Shown here piece after piece: positions 1 to 11,327 of a stretch of DNA of 64,000 nucleotides. Positions within the stretch are counted from its first letter, which is position 1, and each line of letters opens with the position of its first letter. The notes under the pieces are model-generated. The model was not told the origin of the DNA and did not search any database. It saw nothing but the letters and a program-made list of their open reading frames with translations. This DNA comes from Bryobacterales bacterium. Its GTDB lineage: Bacteria > Acidobacteriota > Terriglobia > Bryobacterales > Bryobacteraceae. The translations under genes were made by a program, and so were the position numbers. The stretch spans positions 80,030 through 144,029 of the forward strand of contig PLOR01000057.1 of assembly GCA_003142185.1 (NCBI GenBank), written 5' to 3'.

Positions 1-165
1 GTTCACGCTCCGATGGGTCTGGACATCGGCGCGATTTCGCCCGAGGAGATCGCCATCGCGGTGGCGGCGGAAATGATCGCGGTGCGCCGCAACGCGGCGT
101 CCAACTGGCGCGCCCTATCGCTTTCGGTGCTGGCCGGGAAGTCCCCCGCCGCCGTCTCGCAGTGA
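1..165 (+). CDS. XdhC/CoxI-family protein, C-terminal fragment
   Basis: Only the last 54 codons are present; the start lies outside the window. The visible residues include APMGLDIGAISPEEIAIAV followed by an Ala/Glu helix, which resembles the conserved C-terminal segment of XdhC/CoxI proteins. Those proteins deliver or insert the molybdenum cofactor into xanthine or CO dehydrogenase-type enzymes. The stop overlaps the GTG start of the next gene (GTGA), and that gene is a MobA-type nucleotidyltransferase, the usual partner of XdhC proteins in cofactor maturation. The identification rests on a short fragment, so the family call is reasonable rather than certain. Confidence 0.6.
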   Translation, partial: VHAPMGLDIGAISPEEIAIAVAAEMIAVRRNAASNWRALSLSVLAGKSPAAVSQ

Positions 166-779
166 CCGCCGGACTCATTCTGGCCGCGGGCGTTTCGCGC
201 CGCATGGGCACGTCCAAGGCGCTGCTGCGGTATCGCGGCGAATCGTTCCTCGATACGCTGATCGGCTTGTTCCAGGCGCGCTGCGCGCCGGTGATCGTGG
301 TGCTGGGAGCGGCGGCGCAGGACGTCCGCGCCGCCACCAGCCGCGCGGCGGCGTTCGTCGAAAATGAGCTTTGGGAGAGCGGCCAGACCAGCTCCATGCA
401 ATGCGGGTTGCGGGCTGTGCCAGACGAGGCCACGGGAGTGCTCTTCACGCTGGTGGACCATCCGGCGGTGAGGATGGAGACAATCGACGCGCTGTTGGAG
501 GCGGACGTTAGGGGTGGTGCGGAGACGGGCAAGCTAAAGCATGCCCCACCACGGCCGCCGCTGCGCGTGCCGGTTTACCGCGGGCGCAACGGGCATCCCA
601 TCTGGTTCTCGCGCGGTTTGATTTCCGAATTCCTGGCACTCCCTGAATCCGGCGCCGCGCGCGACGTGGTGCGCGCGCACGCGAGCGTTACCGACTTCGT
701 GAACGTGGACGACCCAGGCGTGCTGGCCGATATCGACGATCCGGCGGCGTATCGCGCCCTGATCGAGGCTGAGCCATGA
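162..779 (+). CDS. MobA/MocA-like nucleotidyltransferase
   Basis: This 205-residue protein opens with the NTP-transferase signature LILAAGVSRRMG (residues 5-16) and the following Lys (K19), and has the metal-binding LVDHP motif at 97-101 and RNGHP near 142. Length and motifs fit the MocA group, which transfers CMP or GMP to molybdopterin for xanthine dehydrogenase-type enzymes; the XdhC-like neighbour supports this. The start is GTG, coupled to the upstream stop by a 4-base overlap, and the end overlaps the AsmA gene by 4 bases. Residues 122-130 (TGKLKHAPP) are encoded by a copy of a repeat otherwise found in spacers of this window, so this loop looks like an in-frame insertion. The exact nucleotide substrate cannot be read from sequence. 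Confidence 0.85.
   Translation: MTAGLILAAGVSRRMGTSKALLRYRGESFLDTLIGLFQARCAPVIVVLGAAAQDVRAATSRAAAFVENELWESGQTSSMQCGLRAVPDEATGVLFTLVDHPAVRMETIDALLEADVRGGAETGKLKHAPPRPPLRVPVYRGRNGHPIWFSRGLISEFLALPESGAARDVVRAHASVTDFVNVDDPGVLADIDDPAAYRALIEAEP
527..550 (-). repeat. intergenic-type repeat copy inside the nucleotidyltransferase gene
   Basis: Read on the minus strand these 24 bases contain GGGCATGCTTTAGCTTGCC, which is identical to the core of the spacer copies at 30840-30860 and 55089-55109. Here the element sits inside a coding sequence and is translated in frame without a stop. Confidence 0.75.
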
Positions 780-3112
780 AGGTGCGCACCGGCACGGTGT
801 GGAAACTCGCCGGGATTGCCGCGGCGGTCGTAGTAGCAGCCGGCATTGTCGTGCCTTATATCAACACCGGCTCGTACGGCGAGCGCTTGCGGAGCTCGCT
901 CGAGCGCGCCCTGGGACGGCGGGTGGAATTCCGCGGGCGCGTGCGCTTCAGCCTGTTCAGCGGTCCGGGATTTTCGGTGGACGACGTGGTGATCCACGAA
1001 GATCCATCCATCGGCCTGGAGCCGATCGCGTACATGGACACGATGACGGTGCGGCCTAGCCTGTGGTCGCTGGCCGGGGGCCGTTTCGTGATTGCCTCCC
1101 TCAAGTTGGATGGCGCGAGCATCAACCTGGCCAAGTCCGGCCCGGCCGCGGAGTGGGGCCGCTGGAATTTCGCGTCGCTCGTCAATCGCTCGGTGATGAG
1201 CCGCGCGCCCTCGCTGCACGTGCGCAACGGCCGCATCCATTTCAAATTCGGCGACGAAAAGTCGGTGTTCTATCTGACTGAAACCGACCTCGACATTTCA
1301 CCGCCGGGAGCGGCGGGTGGCGGATGGGTTCTCGATTGCTCGGCCCAACCGGCGCGCACCGATCGCGCCGCGCAAGGGCTGGGAGAATTCCGTTTGCGGG
1401 GCCGCTGGTACGTGGCGCCGGAGCGGGTGGATCTGAACCTGGAGATTGATCGCACGCTGCTGGGCGAGATGACGGCGCTGCTGCGCGGCCAAGCCGGCGG
1501 CGTGCACGGGAGGATCTCGGCGCGGCTGCACCTGGCCGGGCCGATCGACCAGATCGGCATCGCCGGCCGGCTCAACATCGAAGATGTGCACCGCTGGGAC
1601 CTGATGCCGCCGTACGGGCAGGGATGGCCGCTCGACGTGCGCGGCCGGCTGAATTTGCCCGGCCAGGATCTGGAGATCGAATCGGGCTCGGTGAACGGCG
1701 CGGCGTTGCCGCTCGAGGTGCGGCTGCACGCCAGCAATTACTTGGCGCAGCCGCGCTGGGCGGCGTCGATCCGTTGGAATCGTTTCCCGCTGGGCCCGCT
1801 GCTGGAACTGGCGCGGCATATGGGGCTGGAAGTTCCGCCCAAGCTGGAGTTGGATGGCGCGGTGGACGGTGCCGTCGGCTACTCCGGCGCGGGCAGCCTG
1901 CAAGGTCAACTGGCGCTGCACGACGCAGCGGTCACCATTCCGGATGCGCCGCCGCTTACGCTCGATCAGGCCAGCATCGTACTCGATGGCGGCCATGCGC
2001 GGCTGGCGCCCACGCTGGTGCGCACCGCGGGCCAGGACCAGGCGCAAATCGAAGCCGATTATGCCTTCGGCGATGGCGCGTTCGATATCACGATCTCCGC
2101 CGGGCGCATGAAGGTGGCGGCCCTGCGCGCGCAGGTTACGCTGGCGGCTGTTCCCTGGCTGGAACAGGTTAGGAGCGGCGATTGGAGCGGCCAGTTGCGC
2201 TACCATCGCGATGCCGGCACAGCGGGATGGACCGGCAGCCTGCAGGTCAATCAGGCCGAAATTCCGGTGGATGGCCTCCCCGATCCGCTGCGCATCGATT
2301 CCGCGCGGGTCGAGATCGATGGCGCGCGGGTGACCATCGACCGGCTGCGCGGCGCCGCCGGCAAACTCAGCTTCACCGGCGATTACACATATCTGCCGGG
2401 AGCGCCGCACCCGCACCGCGTGCACCTGCGCGCGGCGGAATGGGACGCAGCCGATGTGGAAGCGGAATGCCTGCCGATGCTACGCCGCGGATCGAGCCTG
2501 CTGGCCCGCGCCCTGGGCCGCACCACGCTGCCCGGTTGGTTGAAGGAGCGCCAGGTGGAGGGCACCATTCAGATCGATCGCCTGGCGCTCGACGGCGCGC
2601 GGCTGAACGCCGTGCGCTCGCGCCTGGAATGGGACGCGGGGCACGTAGAGTTCGGCAACTTCGAAGCCATGCTCGCTCACGCCGCCATCAAGGGCCGCCT
2701 GGCGGTGAATCTGAGTGGCTCGTTGCCGGCCTACCGCTTCACCGGACAAGTGAAGAACTTGCCGTGGCAATCGGGCGGCCTCGATGCGGAGGGTTCGCTC
2801 ACCAGTTCCGGCATTGGCGCGCAGTTGGTGGCTAACCTGGCTTCGACAGGCACCTTCTCCGGGACCGCTCTCGACTTCGGCGCGGCCGCGCCTTGCCGCG
2901 CCACCGGCAACTATAGCCTGGCGTGGGCGCGCGGCGTTCCGCAGCTCAAACTCACCGGCCTCAACCTGCGCACCGCCGACGAAATCTACAGCGGCCGCGG
3001 CGCCACCCAGAACGATGGGAAGCTGCTAATCGTTCTGACCAGCGGCGCCAAGGAACTGCGCGTGGCCGGCATCCCCGGCAAGCTGAAAGTGGAAGACACC
3101 GCGCGGCAGTAA
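776..3112 (+). CDS. AsmA family protein
   Basis: This 778-residue protein has one N-terminal membrane anchor (about residues 9-27) and a long beta-rich remainder. The region after the anchor (SSLERALGRRVEFRGRVRF, then a segment on a short domain and PSLWSLAGGRFVIASLKLDG) matches the AsmA N-terminal pattern. AsmA-like proteins are inner-membrane-anchored and extend into the periplasm; relatives act in outer-membrane assembly and in lipid transport between membranes. It overlaps the upstream gene by ATGA, so it is probably translated in the same transcript as the cofactor genes, although no functional link is evident. Family is confident, role is not. Confidence 0.85.
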   Translation: MKVRTGTVWKLAGIAAAVVVAAGIVVPYINTGSYGERLRSSLERALGRRVEFRGRVRFSLFSGPGFSVDDVVIHEDPSIGLEPIAYMDTMTVRPSLWSLAGGRFVIASLKLDGASINLAKSGPAAEWGRWNFASLVNRSVMSRAPSLHVRNGRIHFKFGDEKSVFYLTETDLDISPPGAAGGGWVLDCSAQPARTDRAAQGLGEFRLRGRWYVAPERVDLNLEIDRTLLGEMTALLRGQAGGVHGRISARLHLAGPIDQIGIAGRLNIEDVHRWDLMPPYGQGWPLDVRGRLNLPGQDLEIESGSVNGAALPLEVRLHASNYLAQPRWAASIRWNRFPLGPLLELARHMGLEVPPKLELDGAVDGAVGYSGAGSLQGQLALHDAAVTIPDAPPLTLDQASIVLDGGHARLAPTLVRTAGQDQAQIEADYAFGDGAFDITISAGRMKVAALRAQVTLAAVPWLEQVRSGDWSGQLRYHRDAGTAGWTGSLQVNQAEIPVDGLPDPLRIDSARVEIDGARVTIDRLRGAAGKLSFTGDYTYLPGAPHPHRVHLRAAEWDAADVEAECLPMLRRGSSLLARALGRTTLPGWLKERQVEGTIQIDRLALDGARLNAVRSRLEWDAGHVEFGNFEAMLAHAAIKGRLAVNLSGSLPAYRFTGQVKNLPWQSGGLDAEGSLTSSGIGAQLVANLASTGTFSGTALDFGAAAPCRATGNYSLAWARGVPQLKLTGLNLRTADEIYSGRGATQNDGKLLIVLTSGAKELRVAGIPGKLKVEDTARQ

Positions 3113-3148
3113 CGTGACTCGCGGGTGCCGGCGCTAACATGAGTGGGC

Positions 3149-3154
3149 TATAAT
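3149..3154 (+). promoter_or_regulatory. candidate -10 box for the fmdB-like gene
   Basis: A perfect TATAAT lies 33 bases upstream of the FmdB start. No convincing -35 is visible at the usual distance. Confidence 0.35.
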
Positions 3155-3187
3155 GAAGGCAGGTTGTAGGGGAACTGCCCTTTTTTT

Positions 3188-3523
3188 ATGCCCCTTTACG
3201 AATATCTTTGTCACCGGTGCGGGAAAAACTTCGAGGTTCTCCAAAAGTTCGCCGATGAGGCTCTGACTCTGCACCCGGAGTGCGGCGGCGAAGTGGAACG
3301 GCTGGTGTCGGCTCCCGCGCTCAAGTTCAAGGGGTCCGGTTGGTACATTAACGACTACGGAAGCGGCAAGGCTTCCGCGCCGGATTCCAAGAACGGACAC
3401 GCAAACAAAACCGGCAGCAAGCCGGAGTCGAAGCCCGAAACCAAGTCTGAAAGCAAGTCGGAGAGCAAGTCCGAAAGCAAGTCCGAAAGCAAACCCGCCC
3501 CTGCCGCAAGCGTAGAGAAGTAG
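3188..3523 (+). CDS. FmdB-family zinc-ribbon protein with Ser/Glu/Lys-rich tail
   Basis: The first 45 residues are the FmdB regulatory zinc ribbon: MPLYEYLCHRCGKNFEVLQ, then HPECGGEVERLVSAPALKF. The second knuckle reads HPEC where the family normally has CPEC, so the ligand set appears to be Cys-Cys-His-Cys. From about residue 70 the protein is low-complexity, rich in Lys, Ser and Glu, and built from four 12-base tandem units at 3443-3490. FmdB-like proteins are common small putative regulators; a molecular function has not been firmly assigned. The gene stands alone behind a TATAAT at 3149. Confidence 0.85.
   Translation: MPLYEYLCHRCGKNFEVLQKFADEALTLHPECGGEVERLVSAPALKFKGSGWYINDYGSGKASAPDSKNGHANKTGSKPESKPETKSESKSESKSESKSESKPAPAASVEK
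3443..3490 (+). repeat. 12-base tandem repeat encoding K-S-E-S
   Basis: Four consecutive 12-base units (3443, 3455, 3467, 3479), the last two identical (AAGTCCGAAAGC), encode repeated Lys-Ser-Glu-Ser in the tail of the FmdB-like protein. The copy number could vary by slippage. Confidence 0.8.
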
Positions 3524-3591
3524 CTACTTTCCTGCGCCGTCCTGCTCCTGGCCGGCTATCATTTCTCCGTCACATTCGAGTGATAGCCTAA

Positions 3592-5112
3592 ATGGTCATG
3601 AGAAAGATCCTGGCCTTAATCCTGATGGCGGTCAGCCTGTTGGGCGCCGCTCCGAAGAAACCGAAACTGGTGGTGGCAATCGTCATCGATCAGTTCCGCT
3701 ATGACTATCTCACCCGCTACCGCTCGGACTATCACGGCGGTTTCGACCTGCTGCTGACCAAGGGCGCCCGATTCACCAACGCCCGCTACCAGCACTTCCC
3801 CACCGTGACCGCGGTGGGCCACAGCATCTTCCTCTCTGGCGCCATGCCCGCGCTCAGCGGCATAGTCGCCAACACATGGTACGACCGCGAGGCGGGCATG
3901 CAAGTCAGCAGCGTCTCCGATCCGGAGACAACGCTGGTGGGAGGGCTGCCGGGCGTGGGCTCCTCGCCGCGACGCATGCTGGTGGACACGGTGGGCGACG
4001 AGTTGAAGATCGCGGATGACAGCCAGTCGCGCGTGATCGGCATCTCGCTCAAGGACCGGGCCGCCATCCTGCCGGCCGGTCACATGGCCAACGCGGCTTA
4101 TTGGTTCGACAGTAAGAGCGGCAAATTCGTTTCCAGCACTTACTATTTCGCAGAGGCGCCGGCGTGGGTCAAAGAGGCGAACGCCACGCGCCCCGCCGAC
4201 CGTTACGCCGGCCAGACCTGGTTGGGCCACCAGATGCCGCAGGCCGGCCAGTTGTATAGCGCGATCGAAGCCACGCCGTACGGCAATGAGATCGTCGAAG
4301 ACTTCGCCGAACGTGCGCTGGCCGCAGAGCAACTGGGCCAGCGCGGCGTCACCGACCTGCTGGCGGTGAGTTTTTCTTCCAACGATTACGTCGGGCACGC
4401 TTATGGCCCGGATTCACCCGAAGCGCGAGCTATTTCGGCAGCTACCGACGAGTTACTGGGAAAGTTCTTCAGCGCGTTGGACCGCGCGGTGGGTCTCGAT
4501 AACGTGCTGGTGGTGCTCACCGCGGACCACGGCGTGGCTCCCGTTCCCGAGGTGAACGCGGCTCGCCATATGCCGGGCGGCCGCATGCCGGATGGAGTCA
4601 TCGCCAAGACAGTGCAGGACACCCTTAGCAAGAAATACGGCAAATTCGACTGGATCACCGCATCGCTCGAATCGGTGGTCTATCTCAATCGCGAGCTGAT
4701 TGCCGTCAGGAAGCTCGACCTCGCCGAGGTGGAGCGCACGGCCGCCGAGGCGTTGCGTAACGTGCCGCATGTCTTCCGCGTCTTTACCGGCGCCCAACTG
4801 GCAACCGGCGAGGCGCTCGAAGACTCGGTGGGACGCATGGCGATGAACGGCTATTTCCCACGCCGCGGCGCCGACCTGGAAGTGCTGACCGACCCTTACT
4901 GGATCTTCGGCAGTACGGGCACCACACACGGCCTTCCGTTTGGCTATGACACCCACGTACCCGTGATCTTCCTGGGCTCCGGCATTCGCGCCGGCGAGTA
5001 CGACAACAACATCACACCGAATGATATAGCTCCTACGCTGGCTACCATCCTGCGCGTGGAAACCCCCAGCGGCGCGGTAGGCCGCGTGCTAGTGGAGATG
5101 TTCGGGCAGTAA
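3592..5112 (+). CDS. secreted alkaline phosphatase superfamily enzyme (PafA/nucleotide pyrophosphatase type)
   Basis: 506 residues with a signal peptide (MRKILALILMAVSLLGAA). The fold's metal and catalytic positions are visible: D33 in VIDQFRYDY, a Thr nucleophile in TVTAVGH (residue 71 or 73), D265 and H269 in NDYVGH, D312-H313 in TADHG and H446 in TTHG. This pattern fits periplasmic phosphomonoesterases of the PafA group, which release phosphate from many monoesters, although related enzymes are phosphodiesterases. Translation may start at the first ATG (3592) or at the in-frame ATG at 3598. It stands alone between two spacers, and no Pho-box-like repeat was noticed upstream. Confidence 0.85.
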   Translation: MVMRKILALILMAVSLLGAAPKKPKLVVAIVIDQFRYDYLTRYRSDYHGGFDLLLTKGARFTNARYQHFPTVTAVGHSIFLSGAMPALSGIVANTWYDREAGMQVSSVSDPETTLVGGLPGVGSSPRRMLVDTVGDELKIADDSQSRVIGISLKDRAAILPAGHMANAAYWFDSKSGKFVSSTYYFAEAPAWVKEANATRPADRYAGQTWLGHQMPQAGQLYSAIEATPYGNEIVEDFAERALAAEQLGQRGVTDLLAVSFSSNDYVGHAYGPDSPEARAISAATDELLGKFFSALDRAVGLDNVLVVLTADHGVAPVPEVNAARHMPGGRMPDGVIAKTVQDTLSKKYGKFDWITASLESVVYLNRELIAVRKLDLAEVERTAAEALRNVPHVFRVFTGAQLATGEALEDSVGRMAMNGYFPRRGADLEVLTDPYWIFGSTGTTHGLPFGYDTHVPVIFLGSGIRAGEYDNNITPNDIAPTLATILRVETPSGAVGRVLVEMFGQ

Positions 5113-5227
5113 AGTCTCGGGGACGGAGTAACTCGCCTGTTCACGCCCTCCCGCCGTTCGATCCGTGTTTCGACCAGTTACAATTCAGATGTAGGGTTCC
5201 GCGACGGACGCGAGCTCCTGGAGGCGC

Positions 5228-5872
5228 ATGTCTCGTTCACTCTTTTCAGTCCTGGCTGCGGTGGTGACTGTGGGCGGGCTCGCTGCTGTCGTATGGGCCT
5301 CGCGTCTCGCCGGTGCTATCTCACCTTCGCGGAGAAGGCTGCTTGCCGTCGCCTTGCTCCTCGCTTATGGCGCGGCGCTCTTTCTCCGGCCATCGCCGTG
5401 GCCGGTGATTGACCTCGCGGTTCTCGCGGGAGCCGTCGGTGGTGTGCTCTTAATCGAAGGCGGACTCCAGACTCCTGCATCTGTCGCCGTGTTTCTTGCC
5501 GTGGCAGCGGTTGTCGACCTCCTGTCATTTTCGGGTGGATTCACCCACATACTGATACAGCGACACGCCGCCGGCTCCGGCAACTTACTGCTTTACCTCT
5601 GCCTGGTCATGCCGGTTCACGGGCACGCCATTCCGATCGTGGGAATCGGCGACCTGTTCGTCGGCGGAGCGGCCGCCACGGCGCTGCTCCGGCTCGGTCT
5701 GCGGCCGGCCGCTGTCATGGGGATGATCGCTGTGGGGCTTCTGAGCGCTCTCGCGTATGGGCTCTGGCGCGGTGGAGCGCCGGCCCTGCCGTTCATCGCG
5801 GTTGCCGTCTTCTTTCTGGTTTGGCGGACGCGGGCCGGGCGTGCCCGGCCCCTCCGGGCGGCGCGAGGATAG
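5228..5872 (+). CDS. multi-spanning membrane protein with presenilin-like aspartyl protease motifs
   Basis: This 214-residue, very hydrophobic protein has about seven likely membrane segments. Three features recall presenilin/signal-peptide-peptidase intramembrane proteases (A22): an Asp in a membrane segment (D97 in AVVDLLSF), a GxGD motif (GIGD, residues 139-142, D142), and a PAL motif near the C terminus (PAL 185-187). Their order and approximate spacing match the family. Against it, the Tyr before the first Asp is replaced by Val and the protein is short. A good ribosome-binding site, GGAGG, precedes the ATG by four bases. The last residues (about 203-208) are encoded by a GC hairpin at 5833-5850. 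Without an alignment this is a hypothesis; otherwise it is an unknown membrane protein. Confidence 0.5.
   Translation: MSRSLFSVLAAVVTVGGLAAVVWASRLAGAISPSRRRLLAVALLLAYGAALFLRPSPWPVIDLAVLAGAVGGVLLIEGGLQTPASVAVFLAVAAVVDLLSFSGGFTHILIQRHAAGSGNLLLYLCLVMPVHGHAIPIVGIGDLFVGGAAATALLRLGLRPAAVMGMIAVGLLSALAYGLWRGGAPALPFIAVAVFFLVWRTRAGRARPLRAARG
5833..5850. repeat. 8-bp perfect hairpin at the 3' end of the membrane-protein gene
   Basis: GGCCGGGC-GT-GCCCGGCC is a perfect inverted repeat with a two-base loop, built like the spacer hairpin at 34991-35008. It encodes part of the Arg-rich C terminus of the preceding protein. Confidence 0.6.
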
Positions 5873-5906
5873 CTACGAATTTGCGAGATGATGTAGTCAG
5901 TGAGCT

Positions 5907-7076
5907 ATGAGGTTACTCTTCGCACTCTTCGCTTCGGCGGGCATGGCCCTGGCAACCGGTTTCGATGGGACATGGGACGCCACCATACTCGCCGGTGGTG
6001 ATCTGGTTCCCTTTCGGCTGGAAGTCAGCGAATCTCCCGCGCGCGTCTGCTTCTTCGAAGATACACAGCCGGTGTGTTCCACGGCGGCCCGCATAGAGGC
6101 GGGCAAACTGATCGCGCAGTGGGACTATCTTCGCCGCGAGCTGCGCCTGGAGATCGCCGGCGGTGGTTTGCAGGGCGTTTACCACAGCTTGCGGACCGGA
6201 AGCGATCTCGCGGTCCAGGCCAAGCCCCATCAGCCGCCTTCGCAGCAAGCGCAGCCGGCCGTGGATCTCGCGGGCGAGTGGGAGATCCATTCGAAGGAAA
6301 AGCCCGCGCTGGCCTGGCAGCTTCTGCTGCGCCAGAACGGCCACGAATTGAAGGGCACCATTCTGCGCGTGGATGGCGATGACGGAACGCTGGTGGGCAC
6401 TGCGGCGGTGAAGCATTTTCTCGTCAGCCATTTTTCGGGCGACCGGCCGGTGATGCTCGAGGGCACCTTGGCCGACGACGGCAGCCTGGACCTGAAGTTC
6501 GAAGGCGGCCCTCTGTTTGCCCTGCGCCCGGCCGCGGCGCGCGCCCGCAACCTGGCGCCGCCGGCCGATCCGGCCACTTACGCCCGCGCCAAGGATCCCG
6601 CCCAGCGGTTCCGTTTCCGGCTGCCCGATCTCAACGGCCGCATTTATACCGAAGCCGATTTCCGAGGCAAACCGCTGGTAATCAGCATCACCGGAAGCTG
6701 GTGTCCGAATTGCCGCGACGAGGCGCCGTTTCTGGCGGAGCTTTACCAGCGCTATCACGCCGCCGGCCTGGAACTTGCGGCTTTCTGTTTCGAGCCGGCC
6801 GACAATACCGATCACGCGCAGTTGCGCGCCTTCCTGCGCCGGTTCAAGATCGCGTATCCGGCGCTGCTGGCGGGCGACCCTTCCACCCTCAAGACCGCGC
6901 TTTCCCAAATCGACAACATCGGCGCGTTTCCCACCACTATCTACATCGGCAAGGACGGCCGTGTGCGCACCGTGCACACCGGCTTCCCCAGCGCCGCAAG
7001 CGGCGAGGAGTTGACGCGCGTGAAACGGGAAATCCGCGAGCTAGTGGATCGCATGCTCGCCGAACCGCCGGCGTAA
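5907..7076 (+). CDS. secreted TlpA-like thioredoxin with long N-terminal domain
   Basis: 389 residues: a signal peptide (MRLLFALFASAGMALA), then about 210 residues of lipocalin-like beta-rich sequence, then a thioredoxin-fold domain from about residue 225. The domain has the active site CPNC (C266, C269) in GSWCPNCRDEAPFL and the cis-Pro region GAFPTTIYIG. This architecture fits periplasmic TlpA/ResA-type thiol-disulfide reductases that keep target cysteines reduced, for example in cytochrome c maturation; no cytochrome genes are nearby. The gene is convergent with the pseudouridine synthase, with a hairpin between them. The N-terminal domain has no recognised function. Confidence 0.8.
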   Translation: MRLLFALFASAGMALATGFDGTWDATILAGGDLVPFRLEVSESPARVCFFEDTQPVCSTAARIEAGKLIAQWDYLRRELRLEIAGGGLQGVYHSLRTGSDLAVQAKPHQPPSQQAQPAVDLAGEWEIHSKEKPALAWQLLLRQNGHELKGTILRVDGDDGTLVGTAAVKHFLVSHFSGDRPVMLEGTLADDGSLDLKFEGGPLFALRPAAARARNLAPPADPATYARAKDPAQRFRFRLPDLNGRIYTEADFRGKPLVISITGSWCPNCRDEAPFLAELYQRYHAAGLELAAFCFEPADNTDHAQLRAFLRRFKIAYPALLAGDPSTLKTALSQIDNIGAFPTTIYIGKDGRVRTVHTGFPSAASGEELTRVKREIRELVDRMLAEPPA

Positions 7077-7108
7077 TTTGTGGGGCGGCTCCCCTGGACC
7101 GCGCCCCG

Positions 7109-7138
7109 CAGGAAGAAAAGCCGAGATGACTCTCGGTT
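7109..7138 (-). terminator. hairpin terminator downstream of the pseudouridine synthase
   Basis: On the minus strand CCGAGA-GTCA-TCTCGG (7136-7121) is followed by CTTTTCTTCC. It closely resembles the hairpins at 20434 and 60241, which are also followed by TTTTC. Confidence 0.65.
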
Positions 7139-7165
7139 CAGCAGCCTTGACAGGCCGCGCCACGA

Positions 7166-8086
7166 CTACGGCGCACCGCTCGATGCGGCCATCCACTCTT
7201 CCAACCCCCGCGGCAGCGGGGAGACCACTGTGACGGGTTCTCCATCGGCGGGGCGGAAGAAGCGGATGCGGTGGGCGTGCAGGAAATAGCGGCCTAACGC
7301 GGGGCGGCCGGGGGCTTGGGCGGGCGCGCCATAGAGCGTGTCGCCGGCGACGGGGTGGCCGATGCTGGCCAGGTGCACGCGGATCTGGTGGGTGCGGCCG
7401 GTGCCGATTTTCACTTCGAGAAAGGTGAAGCCGGGCAGGCGCGCGGTGACGCGGTATTCGGTGTGCGCGGGGCGTCCATCGCGGAGGCGCGCCGTCATTC
7501 GGGTGCGGTGGATGGGGTCGCGCGCAATAGGCCGGTCAATGACGCCGCTTTCCTGCTTCACCACGCCGTGCACCAGCGCCAGGTAGACCTTCTCCACGCG
7601 GCGGCCGGAGAACTGGGCGGCCAGCTTTTGGTGCGCGGCATCGTTCTTAGCGACCAGAATCACGCCGCTGGTGTAACGGTCGAGACGGTGGACGATTCCC
7701 GGCCGCATCTCGCCGCCCACGGCGGAGAGCGCGCCGAAGCGGTGCAGCAGCGCGTTCACCAGCGTTCCGGAATGGACGCCGGCGCCGGCGTGGACCACCA
7801 TCCCAGCGGGCTTATCCACGGCCACCACGTCATCATCTTCGTAGAGGATGGTGAGCGGGATTTCCTCCGGCTCGGCGCGCAGGGGCGGGGGCTCGGCTGG
7901 TTCCACCTGGATGGATTCGCCGCCGCGGAGCAGGTAGGAAGCGCGCGCCGCCGCGCCGTTCACTAGCACGCGGCCATTGCGGATCCACTGCTGAATACGG
8001 GAACGGCTGTATTGCGGCAGACGTTCGTGGAGAACCTGGTCGATGCGCCTGCCGGCGTCGCCGCGATCGGCGGTGAAGTCCGCCAT
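7166..8086 (-). CDS. RluA-family 23S rRNA pseudouridine synthase (RluD-like)
   Basis: 306 residues with an N-terminal S4 RNA-binding domain (about residues 13-60) followed by the RluA catalytic domain. The catalytic motif HRLDRYTSG is at 133-141 with Asp136 as the expected nucleophile, and the conserved [15 protein letters not shown] block follows near 230. The S4 plus RluA arrangement and length fit RluD-type enzymes that isomerise uridines in 23S rRNA; the modified position cannot be told from sequence. It lies 6 bases downstream of the zinc-ribbon gene on the same strand, so the two are probably co-transcribed, and the hairpin at 7109-7138 would end the transcript. Confidence 0.9.
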   Translation of the reverse strand: MADFTADRGDAGRRIDQVLHERLPQYSRSRIQQWIRNGRVLVNGAAARASYLLRGGESIQVEPAEPPPLRAEPEEIPLTILYEDDDVVAVDKPAGMVVHAGAGVHSGTLVNALLHRFGALSAVGGEMRPGIVHRLDRYTSGVILVAKNDAAHQKLAAQFSGRRVEKVYLALVHGVVKQESGVIDRPIARDPIHRTRMTARLRDGRPAHTEYRVTARLPGFTFLEVKIGTGRTHQIRVHLASIGHPVAGDTLYGAPAQAPGRPALGRYFLHAHRIRFFRPADGEPVTVVSPLPRGLEEWMAASSGAP

Positions 8087-8092
8087 AAGCTC

Positions 8093-8470
8093 CTATGCCG
8101 AGGTGTTTCCGGCCACGGCCTCAGGTTGAGAGGGCGGCTCCAAGGGCCGCGAAACAAGCGGCCGGCGGTCGTAAAACTGCACCCGGCAGAACCTGCAATG
8201 ATACAGGTTTCCGTGAGCCAACCGTTCGATCAGGTTCCACAAGCCGCCCTGGATGCGGTCCACCACGTCAGGCTCGCCGAGACGCTTCAGCCGAAACGTT
8301 CCGCACTTCGGGCAGCGCGCGTGTGGCCCCAAGTGGAGGCGATACGGCCGCGCCAGATGCTGCTCGCGCTCGCACACGCAGCATTGAAAGATTCCCAGAT
8401 AGGAAAAGTGTTCGATCAGCGTGCGGTGGACCCGCCGCATCTTTCCTCCGCAGTGTATGCACTTTCGCAC
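8093..8470 (-). CDS. uncharacterised multi-zinc-ribbon protein
   Basis: The 125-residue protein carries four CxxC pairs: CIHC at the N terminus, CCVC near 30, CPKC near 53 and CRFC near 92, suggesting two zinc ribbons. The start is GTG. No known family is recognised. It immediately precedes the pseudouridine synthase on the same strand, which hints at a nucleic-acid or ribosome-related role by association only. Confidence 0.6.
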   Translation of the reverse strand: MRKCIHCGGKMRRVHRTLIEHFSYLGIFQCCVCEREQHLARPYRLHLGPHARCPKCGTFRLKRLGEPDVVDRIQGGLWNLIERLAHGNLYHCRFCRVQFYDRRPLVSRPLEPPSQPEAVAGNTSA

Positions 8471-8564
8471 GGGGCTCCGACAATTAGTTTTAGCTCAATT
8501 TGCGGAACCGGCACAACTGGGGTCACAATAAGAAGTTCGCCCTTTCCACCCGAAGCAAGCCCTT

Positions 8565-11323
<2,759 letters not shown>

Positions 11324-11327
<4 letters not shown>

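Noticed and set aside
3443..3490. Short tandem repeats as a CRISPR array
   Set aside because: Units are 12 bases without spacers and are translated; nothing else in the window has the repeat-spacer pattern.
8471..8564. LexA-type SOS operator in front of uvrA
   Set aside because: No symmetrical or direct GTTC/GAAC arrangement with suitable spacing was found in the spacer.
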